This document shows, piece after piece, positions 15,176 to 25,163 of a stretch of DNA of 64,000 nucleotides (position 1 is its first letter; every line of letters starts with the position of its first letter). Source of the stretch: DASUPK01 sp963724665 (GTDB taxonomy: Bacteria; Actinomycetota; Thermoleophilia; Solirubrobacterales; 70-9); NCBI GenBank assembly GCA_963724665.1, contig CAVRVH010000007.1, positions 186,001 through 250,000 on the forward strand, read 5' to 3'. The translations under genes and the position numbers were made by a program. The notes beneath the pieces are model-generated. The model worked only from the letters and a program-made list of their open reading frames with translations, made no database searches and was not told the DNA's origin.

Positions 15176-16957
15176 GGCCGCACCAACGTCGCCCGCCACG
15201 TGCGTTGCGCAGGCGATGATCGTCATCATCGGATTGACGCCGACGGAGGTCGGCAGCAGGCTCGCGTCCGCGACGTAGAGGTTCTCGATCCCCCGGACGG
15301 CGCCGCGCGAATCGCAGACGCTGGTATCCGGATCGCTTCCCATCCGGGCGCTGCTCATCGGGTGGAAGGCCTCGAGGCGGAGATCCGCGGGTTTCAGCTT
15401 CATCGACTCGAACTCGGGCAGCTTGCCGCGCGGGATCACCGAGACGGGGCCGACGTTGGGATAGACCTCGGTCGCGCCGGCGGCGAAATGCACCTCCGCT
15501 GCGCGCGCGATCCCGAACTGAATCGTCCGCGCCTCCTCCTCGAGCAGGCGATAGGAGAGCCGGAGCGATCCGTTCGAGGTGAGGCCCACCCGTCCCTCCG
15601 AGCGGTCGTGCAGGTGGACTCCGATGGAGGCGATGTGGCCGAAGTTGGCGACGCGGTCCGAAAATGCGGCGCCGACCCCCGGCAGCCACTGCGCGCCGAA
15701 GGAGAGCGGCGTGAAGGTCGCCTCGAGCAGGATCCCCTCCGGCTGCCACTGATCCACGTAGTAGCTCTGCATGACGCCGTCCCAGCCGCGGACCTCCTCC
15801 TCGTAGCGTGCGCCGATCCAGGCGGCGGGATGGATGTGCAGGTGGCGGCCGAGAGCGGGGTGGTTGATGCCGGAGCGCTTCAGCAGCTCCGGAGTGCCGA
15901 AGGCGCCGCCCGCGCTGATCACGGTCTTCGCGCGTACCTGCCAGTCGCGGCCCGCAGGCGGCCGTCCGTTGCGTGACAGCTCCTGTGACGCCGTCGTCGG
16001 CAGGCCGGCGCGGCAGGCGAGCCCCGTCGCTCGCCCGTCCTCCGTGAGGATTCTCTGGACCTTGACGCCGGCCCGGACGCGTGCTCCGGCCGCCACCGCC
16101 CTTGGCAGATAGGAGACATGGGTGGCGCGCTTCGCATCGATCTGGCAGCCGAGTGGGCAGGAGCTGCACTGAATGCACCTGCCCGCGTTGCGGCTGATCG
16201 GCCCACCGCTCGCCCCGAGGGCTGCCGCCCCTTCCGCGCAGAGCTGGCCGTTTCGGCCGAGCGTCTCGAGGTCGAGCGGCGTCACCGCGAGCATCTCTTC
16301 GGCGGCGGCGTAGAGCGGATCGAGGTCACCCGCCCACTGGATGCCATCGCCGTTCTGCCACTCCTCGAGGACCTCCGTCGGCGCGCGGAAGCAGGTCCCC
16401 GAGTTGATCACCGTGGTGCCTCCAACGGTCCGGCCGACTGGAATCGGGATCGCGGGCTTGCCCATGGCGATCGTCATCCCCCCGTCGCGGTAGAGCAGGG
16501 GCAGGCCGTCGAGTGGATCGGCCGGGTAGCTCGTCTTGTCCACGTAGGGGCCGGACTCGAGCACCATCACGTCCAGCCCGGCCTCGGCCAGGATCGCTGC
16601 AGCGGCAGCCCCACCTGCGCCAGAGCCGACGATTGCGATATCGCAGTCCTCTCCGGCGCCGCGGGGTTCCAGGTCTCCAACGCCGGTCGAGGTTGGCTGC
16701 GGGGCGCCCTCAGCCACCGCGCAGCGGGACTCGACCCCGATTGCATTCCGCACCCGCTCGTCGCGAGCCCAGCCGACCATCGCGAGCAGCTTCGCCAGGA
16801 GGAGCAGATCGCGGTAGAGCGAGAATCGGGAGCTCTCCATCTTGGCCATGTACTGCGAGCGCGCCTCGACGCCCATTCGGCTGAACCGCCATGGGAACGG
16901 CAGGAACTCGATGGTGCGCAGCGCCAGGCGCACCACCTGCACCGTGCGGGCCGGCAT
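15164..16957 (-). CDS. GMC-type FAD oxidoreductase (long-chain alcohol oxidase-like)
   Basis: A 597-residue flavoprotein of the glucose-methanol-choline family. The FAD motif is CDIAIVGSGAGGAAAAAIL near residue 105, with ESGPYVDK and GRTVGGTTVINSGTCFR after it. A cysteine cluster, CIQCSSCPLGCQIDAKR, is typical of fatty-alcohol oxidase relatives. C-terminal HPMSSARMG and NPMMTIIA hold the active-site His and Asn. It likely oxidises a hydroxyl group on a lipid or terpene; the substrate is not determinable. The frame stays open upstream to 17098 and encodes a believable N-terminus (AAELRTLRAIAEAIAPGED), but no ATG, GTG or TTG lies there. The ATG at 16957 may therefore be too short a call. Confidence 0.8.
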   Translation of the reverse strand: MPARTVQVVRLALRTIEFLPFPWRFSRMGVEARSQYMAKMESSRFSLYRDLLLLAKLLAMVGWARDERVRNAIGVESRCAVAEGAPQPTSTGVGDLEPRGAGEDCDIAIVGSGAGGAAAAAILAEAGLDVMVLESGPYVDKTSYPADPLDGLPLLYRDGGMTIAMGKPAIPIPVGRTVGGTTVINSGTCFRAPTEVLEEWQNGDGIQWAGDLDPLYAAAEEMLAVTPLDLETLGRNGQLCAEGAAALGASGGPISRNAGRCIQCSSCPLGCQIDAKRATHVSYLPRAVAAGARVRAGVKVQRILTEDGRATGLACRAGLPTTASQELSRNGRPPAGRDWQVRAKTVISAGGAFGTPELLKRSGINHPALGRHLHIHPAAWIGARYEEEVRGWDGVMQSYYVDQWQPEGILLEATFTPLSFGAQWLPGVGAAFSDRVANFGHIASIGVHLHDRSEGRVGLTSNGSLRLSYRLLEEEARTIQFGIARAAEVHFAAGATEVYPNVGPVSVIPRGKLPEFESMKLKPADLRLEAFHPMSSARMGSDPDTSVCDSRGAVRGIENLYVADASLLPTSVGVNPMMTIIACATHVAGDVGAALAG

Positions 16958-17098
16958 TCGAGAGAGGAAGCGCGCGAGCGGCTCCGCTACCGGAACGACG
17001 GTCTCGGCCGCAGGCAGTCCGTCCTCACCAGGGGCGATTGCCTCCGCGATCGCTCGCAGAGTTCTGAGCTCGGCGGCCCGGAGCCCCGGCGGGCGCCT

Positions 17099-17539
17099 TC
17101 AGGGAGGGGCGGCTGGTGAGCCGACCCGGCCGGCCAGCGACCAGAGCAGCAGCGATACGAAGACGAGCGAGCCGTCGACGATTCCGTTGAGCAGGTAGGC
17201 GAAGACGTCGTCCTCTGCGAAGAAGATCAGCGAGGTGATCGACGAGGCGGCCTTGCCGGCGGCGAGCGCGAGGATCATCGGCCGGTAGCGGACGACGTCG
17301 GTCGAGGCGATCCATGCGAGGAACGTGATCACCACCATGTAGGCGAAGCCGAGCGAGAGCCAGAGGCGCGCGTCGGTCTTGGGCGCCGGGGTGTGGAAGC
17401 CGAAGTGGTGGCCGAGCTCGGTGATGCGGTCGAGCGTCCCGTCGGGCCAGGCGATGAAGAAGAAGCCGGTGATCGCGAACCCGATCGCCAGCAGGCGCAG
17501 GCTGAGAACGACGAAGCGTTCGGCTTTCTCCCCCGTCAT
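17099..17539 (-). CDS. Small 4-TM membrane protein
   Basis: The 146-residue product has four hydrophobic helices at about 9-29, 62-80, 90-107 and 113-136. It starts MTGEKAERFVVLSLRLLAIG. A short soluble loop, GHHFGFHTPAPK, with three His residues lies between helices 1 and 2. No family recognised. A TAGGAT box ends 9 nt before the ATG. Its stop codon directly precedes the extended N-terminal frame of the GMC oxidoreductase, so the two are likely co-transcribed. Confidence 0.65.
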   Translation of the reverse strand: MTGEKAERFVVLSLRLLAIGFAITGFFFIAWPDGTLDRITELGHHFGFHTPAPKTDARLWLSLGFAYMVVITFLAWIASTDVVRYRPMILALAAGKAASSITSLIFFAEDDVFAYLLNGIVDGSLVFVSLLLWSLAGRVGSPAAPP

Positions 17540-17596
17540 GGCGCGGGGATCCTAGTCGTTAGGGTGCGGTCGTCGGCGAGCGGGAGGAGGTCCGGA

Positions 17597-18121
17597 GTGG
17601 CGGCAACAGAGGTTGTGATGCCCAGTGGCGCCCGCGCCAAGGTCCGCGATGAGGGCCTGGTCGTCCTCTGGACGATCCTCACGCTCGGGATCTACACCTA
17701 CGTCTGGTACTACCGCATCAATCGCGAGATGCGCGACTTCGGGCGCGCGCATGGCGACGAGAAGCTCGCGGACAGCAATCCGGTCCTCTCGATCCTTGCG
17801 GTCACGCTCGGGGCGCTCGTGATCGTTCCCGCGATCGTCTCCTATTGGAAGACGACGGGACGCATCCGCCGCATGCAGCGTGCCTGCAACGTCTCGCCGA
17901 TCGAGGGCTGGGTGATCGCGGTCCTCTACGTGTTCGGAATCTTCCTCGTCATCACGCTGATCGCCATTCCTGCGTTCGTCCAGAGCGGTCTGAACAAGGT
18001 CTGGAGGCTCTACCCGCCGGCGGAGGGCAATCAGGTCGAGATCGGCGACGCGCCGGCTCCGCCGCAGGCCAACGTCCCGGACGCACCGCCCCCTCAAGCC
18101 GCTGACCGGCTCGACAAGTGA
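17597..18121 (+). CDS. DUF4234 membrane protein
   Basis: A 174-residue protein with the DUF4234 pattern: VLWTILTLGIYTYVWYYRIN in the first helix, then a charged loop and two more hydrophobic stretches (about 75-95 and 120-142), ending with a Pro/Ala-rich tail. The GTG at 17597 is six bases after AGGAGG and is a better start than the ATG at 17618. The next gene starts two bases after its stop. Members of this family are membrane proteins of unknown role, often beside DUF2510 proteins as here. Confidence 0.75.
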   Translation: MAATEVVMPSGARAKVRDEGLVVLWTILTLGIYTYVWYYRINREMRDFGRAHGDEKLADSNPVLSILAVTLGALVIVPAIVSYWKTTGRIRRMQRACNVSPIEGWVIAVLYVFGIFLVITLIAIPAFVQSGLNKVWRLYPPAEGNQVEIGDAPAPPQANVPDAPPPQAADRLDK

Positions 18122-18122
18122 G

Positions 18123-19031
18123 ATGAGCGGGGACCCGCCGGCGGGCTGGTATCCCGACCCCAACGACCCGGAGGGCTCCCGCTACTGGAACGGGAGCAGC
18201 TGGACCGCGCACACGGGGACCCGAGATGGGATGGAGGGCAGGCCGGCGCCCCCGTCCGCACAGCCGGGCGATCCCGCGGCCCCGGCGGCGGAGCGGGAGA
18301 CCCCGAGGCCGCTCCATCCGGTTGCGTGGTGGGCCTATGGGGTTCTCGCCTTCTCTGTCCTCGTCAACGCGGGTTACACCGTTGTGGCCCTGATCTACGC
18401 GGGAAAGGTCCAAACCCAGATCAACACCGGCTCGCTGACGCTCCAGCAGGCGGAGGACATCGAGCACGCCCTCAGCATCTGCTCGGTGGTCTGGTTGATC
18501 AGCCTGGCTGGGGGAGCCGTCGGCTTCCTGGTCTGGTGGTACCGCGCCTACCGAAACCTGCCGGGAATCACAGGACGCTCGTTGCGCTTCGGCCGAGGAT
18601 GGGCAATCGGAGCCTGGTTCGTCCCCATCCTGTCGCTGTGGCGTCCAAAGCAAATCGGCAATGACATCTGGCGCGGCGGAGATCCCGAGGCTCCGGGTAA
18701 CGCCGCGTGGACCGCGCTGCCCGTCAGCCAGCTGGTGAACTGGTGGTGGGCCATCTACCTGCTGAGCAGCTTCATCGGCGGGGTCGCCGGCGGCCTCCTG
18801 AGCGGGGACCCCGTACTCAGCAACTCGGTGACCTCGCCGGACCTCATCCCCGTCGCCAATCCACCGTCGCACTCGGACCTCGTCCAGGAGCACTCGGCGG
18901 CGATCACCCTCGCCATCTCGAATGTGGTCGACATCGGCTCGGCCGTGCTGGCGGTGCTTTTCGTCAAGGGCGCCACCGAGCGTCAGGACCGCAGCATCGC
19001 CGAGGTCGAGCGCGCCGAGGCCACAACCTAG
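18123..19031 (+). CDS. DUF2510-DUF4328 membrane protein
   Basis: Residues 7-30 are the DUF2510 module: GWYPDPNDPEGSRYWNGSSW, a short tryptophan-rich motif found at the ends of actinobacterial membrane proteins. A Pro-rich linker (about 38-62) leads to a DUF4328 membrane domain with six hydrophobic segments. WWYRAYRNLPG and FVPILSLWRPKQIGNDIW are its characteristic motifs. The 302-residue protein is probably in the cytoplasmic membrane with DUF2510 in the cytosol. Its stop TAG is also the first half of the gatC -10 box. Function unknown. Confidence 0.8.
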   Translation: MSGDPPAGWYPDPNDPEGSRYWNGSSWTAHTGTRDGMEGRPAPPSAQPGDPAAPAAERETPRPLHPVAWWAYGVLAFSVLVNAGYTVVALIYAGKVQTQINTGSLTLQQAEDIEHALSICSVVWLISLAGGAVGFLVWWYRAYRNLPGITGRSLRFGRGWAIGAWFVPILSLWRPKQIGNDIWRGGDPEAPGNAAWTALPVSQLVNWWWAIYLLSSFIGGVAGGLLSGDPVLSNSVTSPDLIPVANPPSHSDLVQEHSAAITLAISNVVDIGSAVLAVLFVKGATERQDRSIAEVERAEATT

Positions 19032-19034
19032 AAT
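19029..19034 (+). promoter_or_regulatory. -10 box of the gatCAB operon
   Basis: TAGAAT is exactly 7 nt before the gatC GTG, and its TAG is the stop codon of the upstream gene. It is the closest match to the TATAAT consensus among the boxes seen here. Confidence 0.5.
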
Positions 19035-19041
19035 CCGGCTG

Positions 19042-19326
19042 GTGATAGACCGCGAACAGGTCCTGCATGTCGCGAAGCTCGCGCGGCTTCGCCTCTCCGA
19101 CGAGGAGGTCGAGCGGATGGCGAGCCAGCTGTCCGGAATCCTCGAGCACGTCGAGCACATCAACGAGCTCGAGCTCGACGACGTCGAACCGACCTCCCAC
19201 GTGATCGCTCTCGAAAACGTCTTCCGGCCCGACGAGCCTCGGCCGAGCTGGGACCGTGACGAGATTCTCGAGAGCGCGCCCGACCCTGCCTCCGGCGCCT
19301 TCCGCGTCCCCTCGCCCCAGGCATAG
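19042..19326 (+). CDS. gatC: Aspartyl/glutamyl-tRNA amidotransferase subunit C
   Basis: GatC stabilises the GatAB complex that converts Glu-tRNA(Gln) and Asp-tRNA(Asn) to Gln- and Asn-tRNA. The 94-residue product reads VLHVAKLARLRLSDEEVERM, then the long loop LELDDVEPTSHVIALENVFR that wraps around GatA, ending FRVPSPQA. The length is normal. The GTG at 19042 lies 7 nt after a -10 box with no ribosome site. gatA starts on the base after its stop. Confidence 0.93.
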   Translation: MIDREQVLHVAKLARLRLSDEEVERMASQLSGILEHVEHINELELDDVEPTSHVIALENVFRPDEPRPSWDRDEILESAPDPASGAFRVPSPQA

Positions 19327-20763
19327 ATGGCGAGCGAATTGATCGACCTGACGGTCGCTGAGGCGGCCGATCGAATCCGCTCCGGCGAGCTCTCGGCGGA
19401 CGAGTACTTCGACGCCTACCGGGAGGTGGCCGCCGCGGATTCGCTCAACGCATTCCTGTGGACCGCCGACGAGGCCGAGGAGGCGGGCGAGGGGCCCTTG
19501 GGAGGCATCCCGGTCGCGGTCAAGGACATCTTCTGCACCGAGGGCATTCCGACGACCGCAGGGTCGCGGATCCTCGAGGGCTACCGGCCGCCGTACACCG
19601 CCACCGCGGTGCGCAAGCTCCGTGAGGCAGGGGCACGGGTGCTTGGCAAGGCCAACATGGACGAGTTCGCCATGGGTTCCTCCAACGAGAACTCGGGCTA
19701 CGGCCCGGTGCTCAATCCCTGGGACTCGGGCCGTGTTCCCGGAGGCTCCTCGGGGGGAAGCGCGGCCGCTGTGGCCGGGCGCCTCGCGCCGTGCGCGATC
19801 GGGACCGACACGGGCGGATCCATCCGCCAGCCGGCGGCGCTCTGCGGGATCGTCGGCATGAAGCCGACGTACGGGGCGGTCTCGCGCTACGGGATGATCG
19901 CCTTCGCCTCCTCGCTCGACCAGTGCGGCCCGCTGGCCAGAGACGTCACCGACGCCACATTGATCCTGCAGGCGGTGGAGGGACGCGATCCATGCGACTC
20001 GACCTCCGTCGGCATCGAGGGCGGCGTCGCGCTGCCCAGCCGCGAGGACCTGAAGGGGCTCAGCTTCGGCATCCCCAAGGAGCTGGCCTCGGACGCGGAG
20101 GGAATCGAGTCGGGGGTGAAGGAGGTCTTCGAGCGCACCGTCGCGCTGATCGAGGAGCTCGGCGGCGAGGTCTCGGAGACCGAGCTGCCCCACGCGCCCC
20201 ACGGCATCTCGGCCTACTACGTGCTCGCCCCGGCGGAGGCCTCGGCGAACCTGGCGCGCTTCGACGGGGTCCGCTACGGCATGCGGGTCGACGCCGATGA
20301 CCTCACCGAGATGTACGAGGAGACGCGCGCCGAGGGCTTCGGCGCGGAGGTGAAGCGCCGGATCATGCTCGGCACGTACGCGCTCTCCTCCGGCTACTAC
20401 GAGGCCTATTACGGCCGCGCCCAGCGCGTGCGGACCAAGATCGCCGAGGACTTCTCGAAGGCCTTCGAGAGCTTCGACTTCGTAGTCACGCCGACGTCGC
20501 CGACGGTGGCCTTCAAGCTCGGCGCGAAGACCGACGACCCGCTGGCGATGTACATGAACGACTACTGCACCGTGCCGATGCCGCTGGCAGGGATCCCGGC
20601 GATCTCCATCCCGGCGGGAGTGGCGCCCCCGGACGAAGGCGGGCCCGAGCTCCCGGTCGGATTCCAGATCGCGGGCCCGGCCTTCAGCGACTCCGCGATG
20701 CTGGACGCGGCCCACGCGCTGGAGGGAGCGATCGGCTTCCGGCGCAATGGAGCGGGCGAGTGA
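19327..20763 (+). CDS. gatA: Aspartyl/glutamyl-tRNA amidotransferase subunit A
   Basis: GatA is the amidase subunit that releases ammonia from glutamine. The amidase-signature catalytic triad is complete: Lys66 in IPVAVKDIF, cis-Ser141 in PGGSSGGSAA, and the nucleophile Ser165 in DTGGSIRQPA. The 478-residue length is standard, and the C-terminal PELPVGFQIAGPAFSD is conserved. ATG follows the gatC stop directly. The next small gene overlaps its stop (GTGA), so gatC-gatA-zincin-gatB form one operon. Confidence 0.96.
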   Translation: MASELIDLTVAEAADRIRSGELSADEYFDAYREVAAADSLNAFLWTADEAEEAGEGPLGGIPVAVKDIFCTEGIPTTAGSRILEGYRPPYTATAVRKLREAGARVLGKANMDEFAMGSSNENSGYGPVLNPWDSGRVPGGSSGGSAAAVAGRLAPCAIGTDTGGSIRQPAALCGIVGMKPTYGAVSRYGMIAFASSLDQCGPLARDVTDATLILQAVEGRDPCDSTSVGIEGGVALPSREDLKGLSFGIPKELASDAEGIESGVKEVFERTVALIEELGGEVSETELPHAPHGISAYYVLAPAEASANLARFDGVRYGMRVDADDLTEMYEETRAEGFGAEVKRRIMLGTYALSSGYYEAYYGRAQRVRTKIAEDFSKAFESFDFVVTPTSPTVAFKLGAKTDDPLAMYMNDYCTVPMPLAGIPAISIPAGVAPPDEGGPELPVGFQIAGPAFSDSAMLDAAHALEGAIGFRRNGAGE

Positions 20764-21052
20764 GGTACGCGACGCCGATGACCGACGAGGAGTTTCGCCA
20801 AGCGGTCCAGGAGGCGCTCGACTCGCTGCCGCCGGAGATCGCCGACAGGCTCACGAATGTCGCGATCATCGTTGAGGACAGCCACCCAAGCGGCCGCCTA
20901 CTCGGCCTCTTCGACCCCAGGGGCGGGCTGCAGCGAATCATCATCTACCGCGAGCACCACACGGATGCCGAGAGCGTCAAGACGACAGTGCTCCATGAGA
21001 TCGGGCACTACTTCGGCGCCGATGAGGCGACGGTCAGGGGCTGGGGTCTCTG

Positions 21053-21053
<1 letters not shown>
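20760..21053 (+). CDS. Minimal zincin-type metallopeptidase (DUF1025-like)
   Basis: A 97-residue protein with the zinc motif HEIGHYFG (His79, Glu80, His83) near its end. MTDEEFRQAVQEALDSLP and IIVEDSHPSG are typical of the small zincin-like family. There is no third obvious zinc ligand beyond the motif except Asp88 (GADEATVRG). It starts with GTG overlapping the gatA stop and ends overlapping the gatB start (TGATG), so it is translated between gatA and gatB. An in-frame ATG at 20778 is an alternative. Its link with amidotransferase assembly or turnover is unknown. Confidence 0.85.
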
Positions 21054-22483
<1,430 letters not shown>

Positions 22484-22486
22484 CGG

Positions 22487-22777
22487 ATGGCCGGTGCTCC
22501 GTATGTGCTCATCGCCCTGCTCTTCGGAATCGCCACGGGATTCGTCGGACGGGGCAAGGGGAGCTCCTTCTTCATCTGGTTCCTGATTGGAACCGTGGTG
22601 CCGTTCTTCGGCCTGATCGCCGCGATCCTCTACCGCTCCGAGCACACCGAGCCCGAGCGGCGCTGTCCGACCTGCAACAACATCGTGAAGCTGCACGTCC
22701 AGGTCTGCCCGCGCTGTGGGACGGACCTGTACCTGCCAGATCCGGCCGAGGTGCGGCCGGGGCCGGCGCACCGTTAA
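22487..22777 (+). CDS. Small membrane protein with zinc ribbon
   Basis: The 96-residue product has two membrane helices (about 5-20 and 28-46) followed by RRCPTCNNIVKLHVQVCPRC, a four-cysteine zinc ribbon facing the cytosol. It starts three bases after gatB and is on the same strand, perhaps at the tail of that operon. Its 3' end overlaps the convergent glycosyltransferase by 4 nt. The function is unknown. Confidence 0.75.
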   Translation: MAGAPYVLIALLFGIATGFVGRGKGSSFFIWFLIGTVVPFFGLIAAILYRSEHTEPERRCPTCNNIVKLHVQVCPRCGTDLYLPDPAEVRPGPAHR

Positions 22778-23847
22778 CGCAGCCAGGTCCGGACGATCGC
22801 GTTGGTGAAGCCGAGGCCGTAGCGGACCACCGCCGGCTTCTTCGAGTGGCCATGCGTGCGCTTGGCGACCGTCACGGGAACCTCCTTCGCCGGAACGCCG
22901 CGCTTGATCGCCTCGATCAGGAACTCGGAGGTGTGGAACTGCTCCTGGCGCAGAACCAGCTGCGGGAGGACAGAGGTGCGCACGGCTCTGTAGCCGTTCG
23001 AGGCGTCGGAGACCTTGGTCCGGGTGATGAAGGAGATCACCTTGTTGAAGACGACGATTCCCAGCTCGCGCGAGGGAGCATTGGGGTCCGCCTCACCCAG
23101 GACGCGAGACCCGTGCGCGACGTCGACCTCGTCATCGAGCACGGGCTTGACCAGCCGCTCCATCTCGCTGGGAAGGTGCTGGCCGTCGGCGTCCAGGGTG
23201 ACGACAACGAGGGCGCCCGATTCGGCCATCAGGCGATACCCGGTACGCAGGGCGGCGCCGCCGCCTCGGTTGATCACGTGGCGGGCGACCACGGCGCCCG
23301 CCTTGGCCGCCTCTTCGCTCGTGTCGTCGCGGGAGCCGTCGTCGACCACCAGCACCGCGGTCTTCTCGCCGCAGACCTCCGTCGGGATCTGGCGGATGAC
23401 GTCGCCGACGCTTTCGGCCTCGTTGTAGGCGGGGATGACGACGGCGACCTTGTCCCGGAAGCGGTCGGGGAGCTTGGCCTGCCGGAACTCCTCCCAGGCG
23501 AGACCCTCGAGCAGGGCCGAGAGCTGCTGGTTCATGCGCGAGCTCTCGGTCAGGGCACGGAGGACGAGCAGGAACAGGATCGCGATCGCGAATACGGCGA
23601 GGCCGAGGATTCGCCCGCCGTTGCCCTTCTGGAAGGAGAAGGCGGAGAGGAGCTTGTCGAGCAGCTCGGTGCCGGAGACGATCGCCAGGGCGATGCCGCC
23701 GAAGAACGCCAGGAGCACCGCTGCGTTGGACATGGAGTGTCGCCGCCAGATCGCAAACGCGATCAGCAGCACGGCGAAGACGAGCCCCACCGTGCGCAGC
23801 GCGGTGAGCTCTTCGGGGAACACTGAGGCGAGCCAGGGGACGGTCAA
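22774..23847 (-). CDS. DUF2304-GT2 glycosyltransferase fusion (DPM1-like)
   Basis: The N-terminus (residues 1-110) has three helices and matches DUF2304: FAIWRRHSMSNAAVLL in helix 2, then the amphipathic RALTESSRMNQQLSALLEGLA. From about 132 begins a GT-A domain: VAVVIPAYNEAESVGDVI, VLVVDDGSRDDTSEEA, the metal site TLDADGQHLP, and SDASNGYRAVRTSV. It would transfer a sugar from a nucleotide or polyprenyl donor, as dolichol-phosphate-mannose synthases do. DUF2304 proteins are usually separate genes next to such enzymes, so the fusion is notable. TTG start; a TATTCT box ends 9 nt upstream. It is divergent from the UDP-sulfoquinovose synthase. Confidence 0.85.
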   Translation of the reverse strand: MTVPWLASVFPEELTALRTVGLVFAVLLIAFAIWRRHSMSNAAVLLAFFGGIALAIVSGTELLDKLLSAFSFQKGNGGRILGLAVFAIAILFLLVLRALTESSRMNQQLSALLEGLAWEEFRQAKLPDRFRDKVAVVIPAYNEAESVGDVIRQIPTEVCGEKTAVLVVDDGSRDDTSEEAAKAGAVVARHVINRGGGAALRTGYRLMAESGALVVVTLDADGQHLPSEMERLVKPVLDDEVDVAHGSRVLGEADPNAPSRELGIVVFNKVISFITRTKVSDASNGYRAVRTSVLPQLVLRQEQFHTSEFLIEAIKRGVPAKEVPVTVAKRTHGHSKKPAVVRYGLGFTNAIVRTWLR

Positions 23848-23856
23848 GGCGGCGCC

Positions 23857-23917
23857 AGAATAGGCCGCTCACGCGCGCTGTGCGGGCACGACGATGCGCC
23901 GCCTAGGGCGCTACTCT
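23857..23917. promoter_or_regulatory. Divergent -10 boxes between the GT2 fusion and sqdB
   Basis: TATTCT on the minus strand (23857-23862) is 9 nt from the glycosyltransferase TTG. TACTCT on the plus strand (23912-23917) is 10 nt from the ATG at 23928. Neither gene has a ribosome site. Confidence 0.4.
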
Positions 23918-23927
23918 GCCCCGTCTC

Positions 23928-25100
23928 ATGCGCGTCCTCATCCTCGGGGGCGACGGCTATCTCGGCTGGCCGACGGCGATGCGCTTCTCGGCCCGTGGCC
24001 ACGAGGTCTCCGTCGTCGACAACTTCTCGCGCCGTAAGTGGCATGAACGCCACGGCACCGACTCCCTGACCCCGATCGCGGGTCTCGACGAGCGCATTTC
24101 CGCCTGGCACGAGGTCTCCGGCAACGAGATCCGCTCCTACGTCGGCGCGATCGAGGACGCGGCCTTCCTCGAGGAAGTGATCGTCGAGACCAAGCCCGAG
24201 GCGGTCATCCACTACGGCGAGCAGCCCTCGGCGCCGTTTTCGATGGCAAATCGGGAGCAGGCGGTCGAGACGCAGTACACGAACGTGATCGGCACGCTCA
24301 ACCTCCTCTTCTTCCTCCGCGATCACGCCCCCAACTGCCATCTGGTGAAGCTGGGGACGATGGGCGAGTACGGCACGCCCAACATCGACATCGAGGAGGG
24401 CTACATCGAGATCGAGCACAAGGGCCGGAAGGACACGCTGCCCTTCCCGAAGCTGCCGGGCTCGCTCTACCACCTCTCCAAGGTCCACGACTCTCACAAC
24501 ATCCACTTCGCCTGCCGAATCTGGGGCTTGCGCTCAACCGACCTCAACCAGGGAGTGGTCTACGGCATCGAGACCGACGAGACGGCCCAGGACGAGCGCC
24601 TCAGCACCCGCTTCGACTACGACGAGTGGTTCGGCACGGTCCTCAACCGCTTCTGCGTGCAGGCCGTCGTCGGCCACCCGCTCACCGTCTACGGCAAGGG
24701 CGGCCAGACTCGCGGCTTCCTCAACATCCGCGACACGCTCCAGTGCGTCGAGCTGGCGGTCGAGAACCCGGCCGACGCCGGCGAGTTCCGCGTCTTCAAC
24801 CAGTTCACCGAGCAGTTCTCCGTCGGCGAGCTGGCCGAGCTGGTGCAGGCCTCCGCTGCCGAGGTCGGCTTCGAGATCGACATCGACCACATCGAGAACC
24901 CGCGCGTCGAGGCGGAGGAGCACTACTACAACCCCGTGCACACCAAGCTGCTCGACCTGGGCCTGAAGCCCACCTACCTGGGCGACGAGCTGGTCCGCTC
25001 GATGCTGAAGACGATCGAACGGCACCGCGACCGCGTGATCGACTCAGCGATCGACCCTCGGACACAGTGGAAGCCGGGCGCCCCGGCCGCCGCGCGCTGA
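23928..25100 (+). CDS. sqdB: UDP-sulfoquinovose synthase (SQD1/SqdB family)
   Basis: This short-chain dehydrogenase-type enzyme would make UDP-sulfoquinovose from UDP-glucose and sulfite, for sulfolipid or glycan sulfonate. The NAD site is VLILGGDGYLGWPTAM. SQD1-specific motifs are all visible: KLGTMGEYGTPNIDIEEG, the catalytic YHLSKVHDSHN (Tyr and Lys), LRSTDLNQGVVYGIET, and NRFCVQAVVGHPLTVYGKGG followed by QTRGFLNIRDT. The 390-residue length is normal. A DUF2304-GT2 glycosyltransferase is divergent from it 80 bp away and may use the product. A general NAD-dependent epimerase is the alternative, but the run of specific motifs makes SqdB more likely. Confidence 0.85.
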   Translation: MRVLILGGDGYLGWPTAMRFSARGHEVSVVDNFSRRKWHERHGTDSLTPIAGLDERISAWHEVSGNEIRSYVGAIEDAAFLEEVIVETKPEAVIHYGEQPSAPFSMANREQAVETQYTNVIGTLNLLFFLRDHAPNCHLVKLGTMGEYGTPNIDIEEGYIEIEHKGRKDTLPFPKLPGSLYHLSKVHDSHNIHFACRIWGLRSTDLNQGVVYGIETDETAQDERLSTRFDYDEWFGTVLNRFCVQAVVGHPLTVYGKGGQTRGFLNIRDTLQCVELAVENPADAGEFRVFNQFTEQFSVGELAELVQASAAEVGFEIDIDHIENPRVEAEEHYYNPVHTKLLDLGLKPTYLGDELVRSMLKTIERHRDRVIDSAIDPRTQWKPGAPAAAR

Positions 25101-25149
25101 GCGCCCGTCTGCTGACGAAATCGATTCGCGCCAGGCGACGGCCCTTGGC

Positions 25150-25155
25150 TACCAT
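25150..25155 (+). promoter_or_regulatory. -10 box of ilvB
   Basis: TACCAT lies 8 nt before the ilvB ATG. The 63-nt gap before ilvB holds no leader peptide and no hairpin, in contrast to leuA. Confidence 0.45.
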
Positions 25156-25163
25156 CGCCTGAC

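Noticed and set aside
18640..18655. Sequence GTCCAAAGCAAATC resembling the repeat's second hairpin
   Set aside because: It lies inside the conserved WRPKQIGNDIW coding sequence of the DUF4328 protein and lacks the stem.
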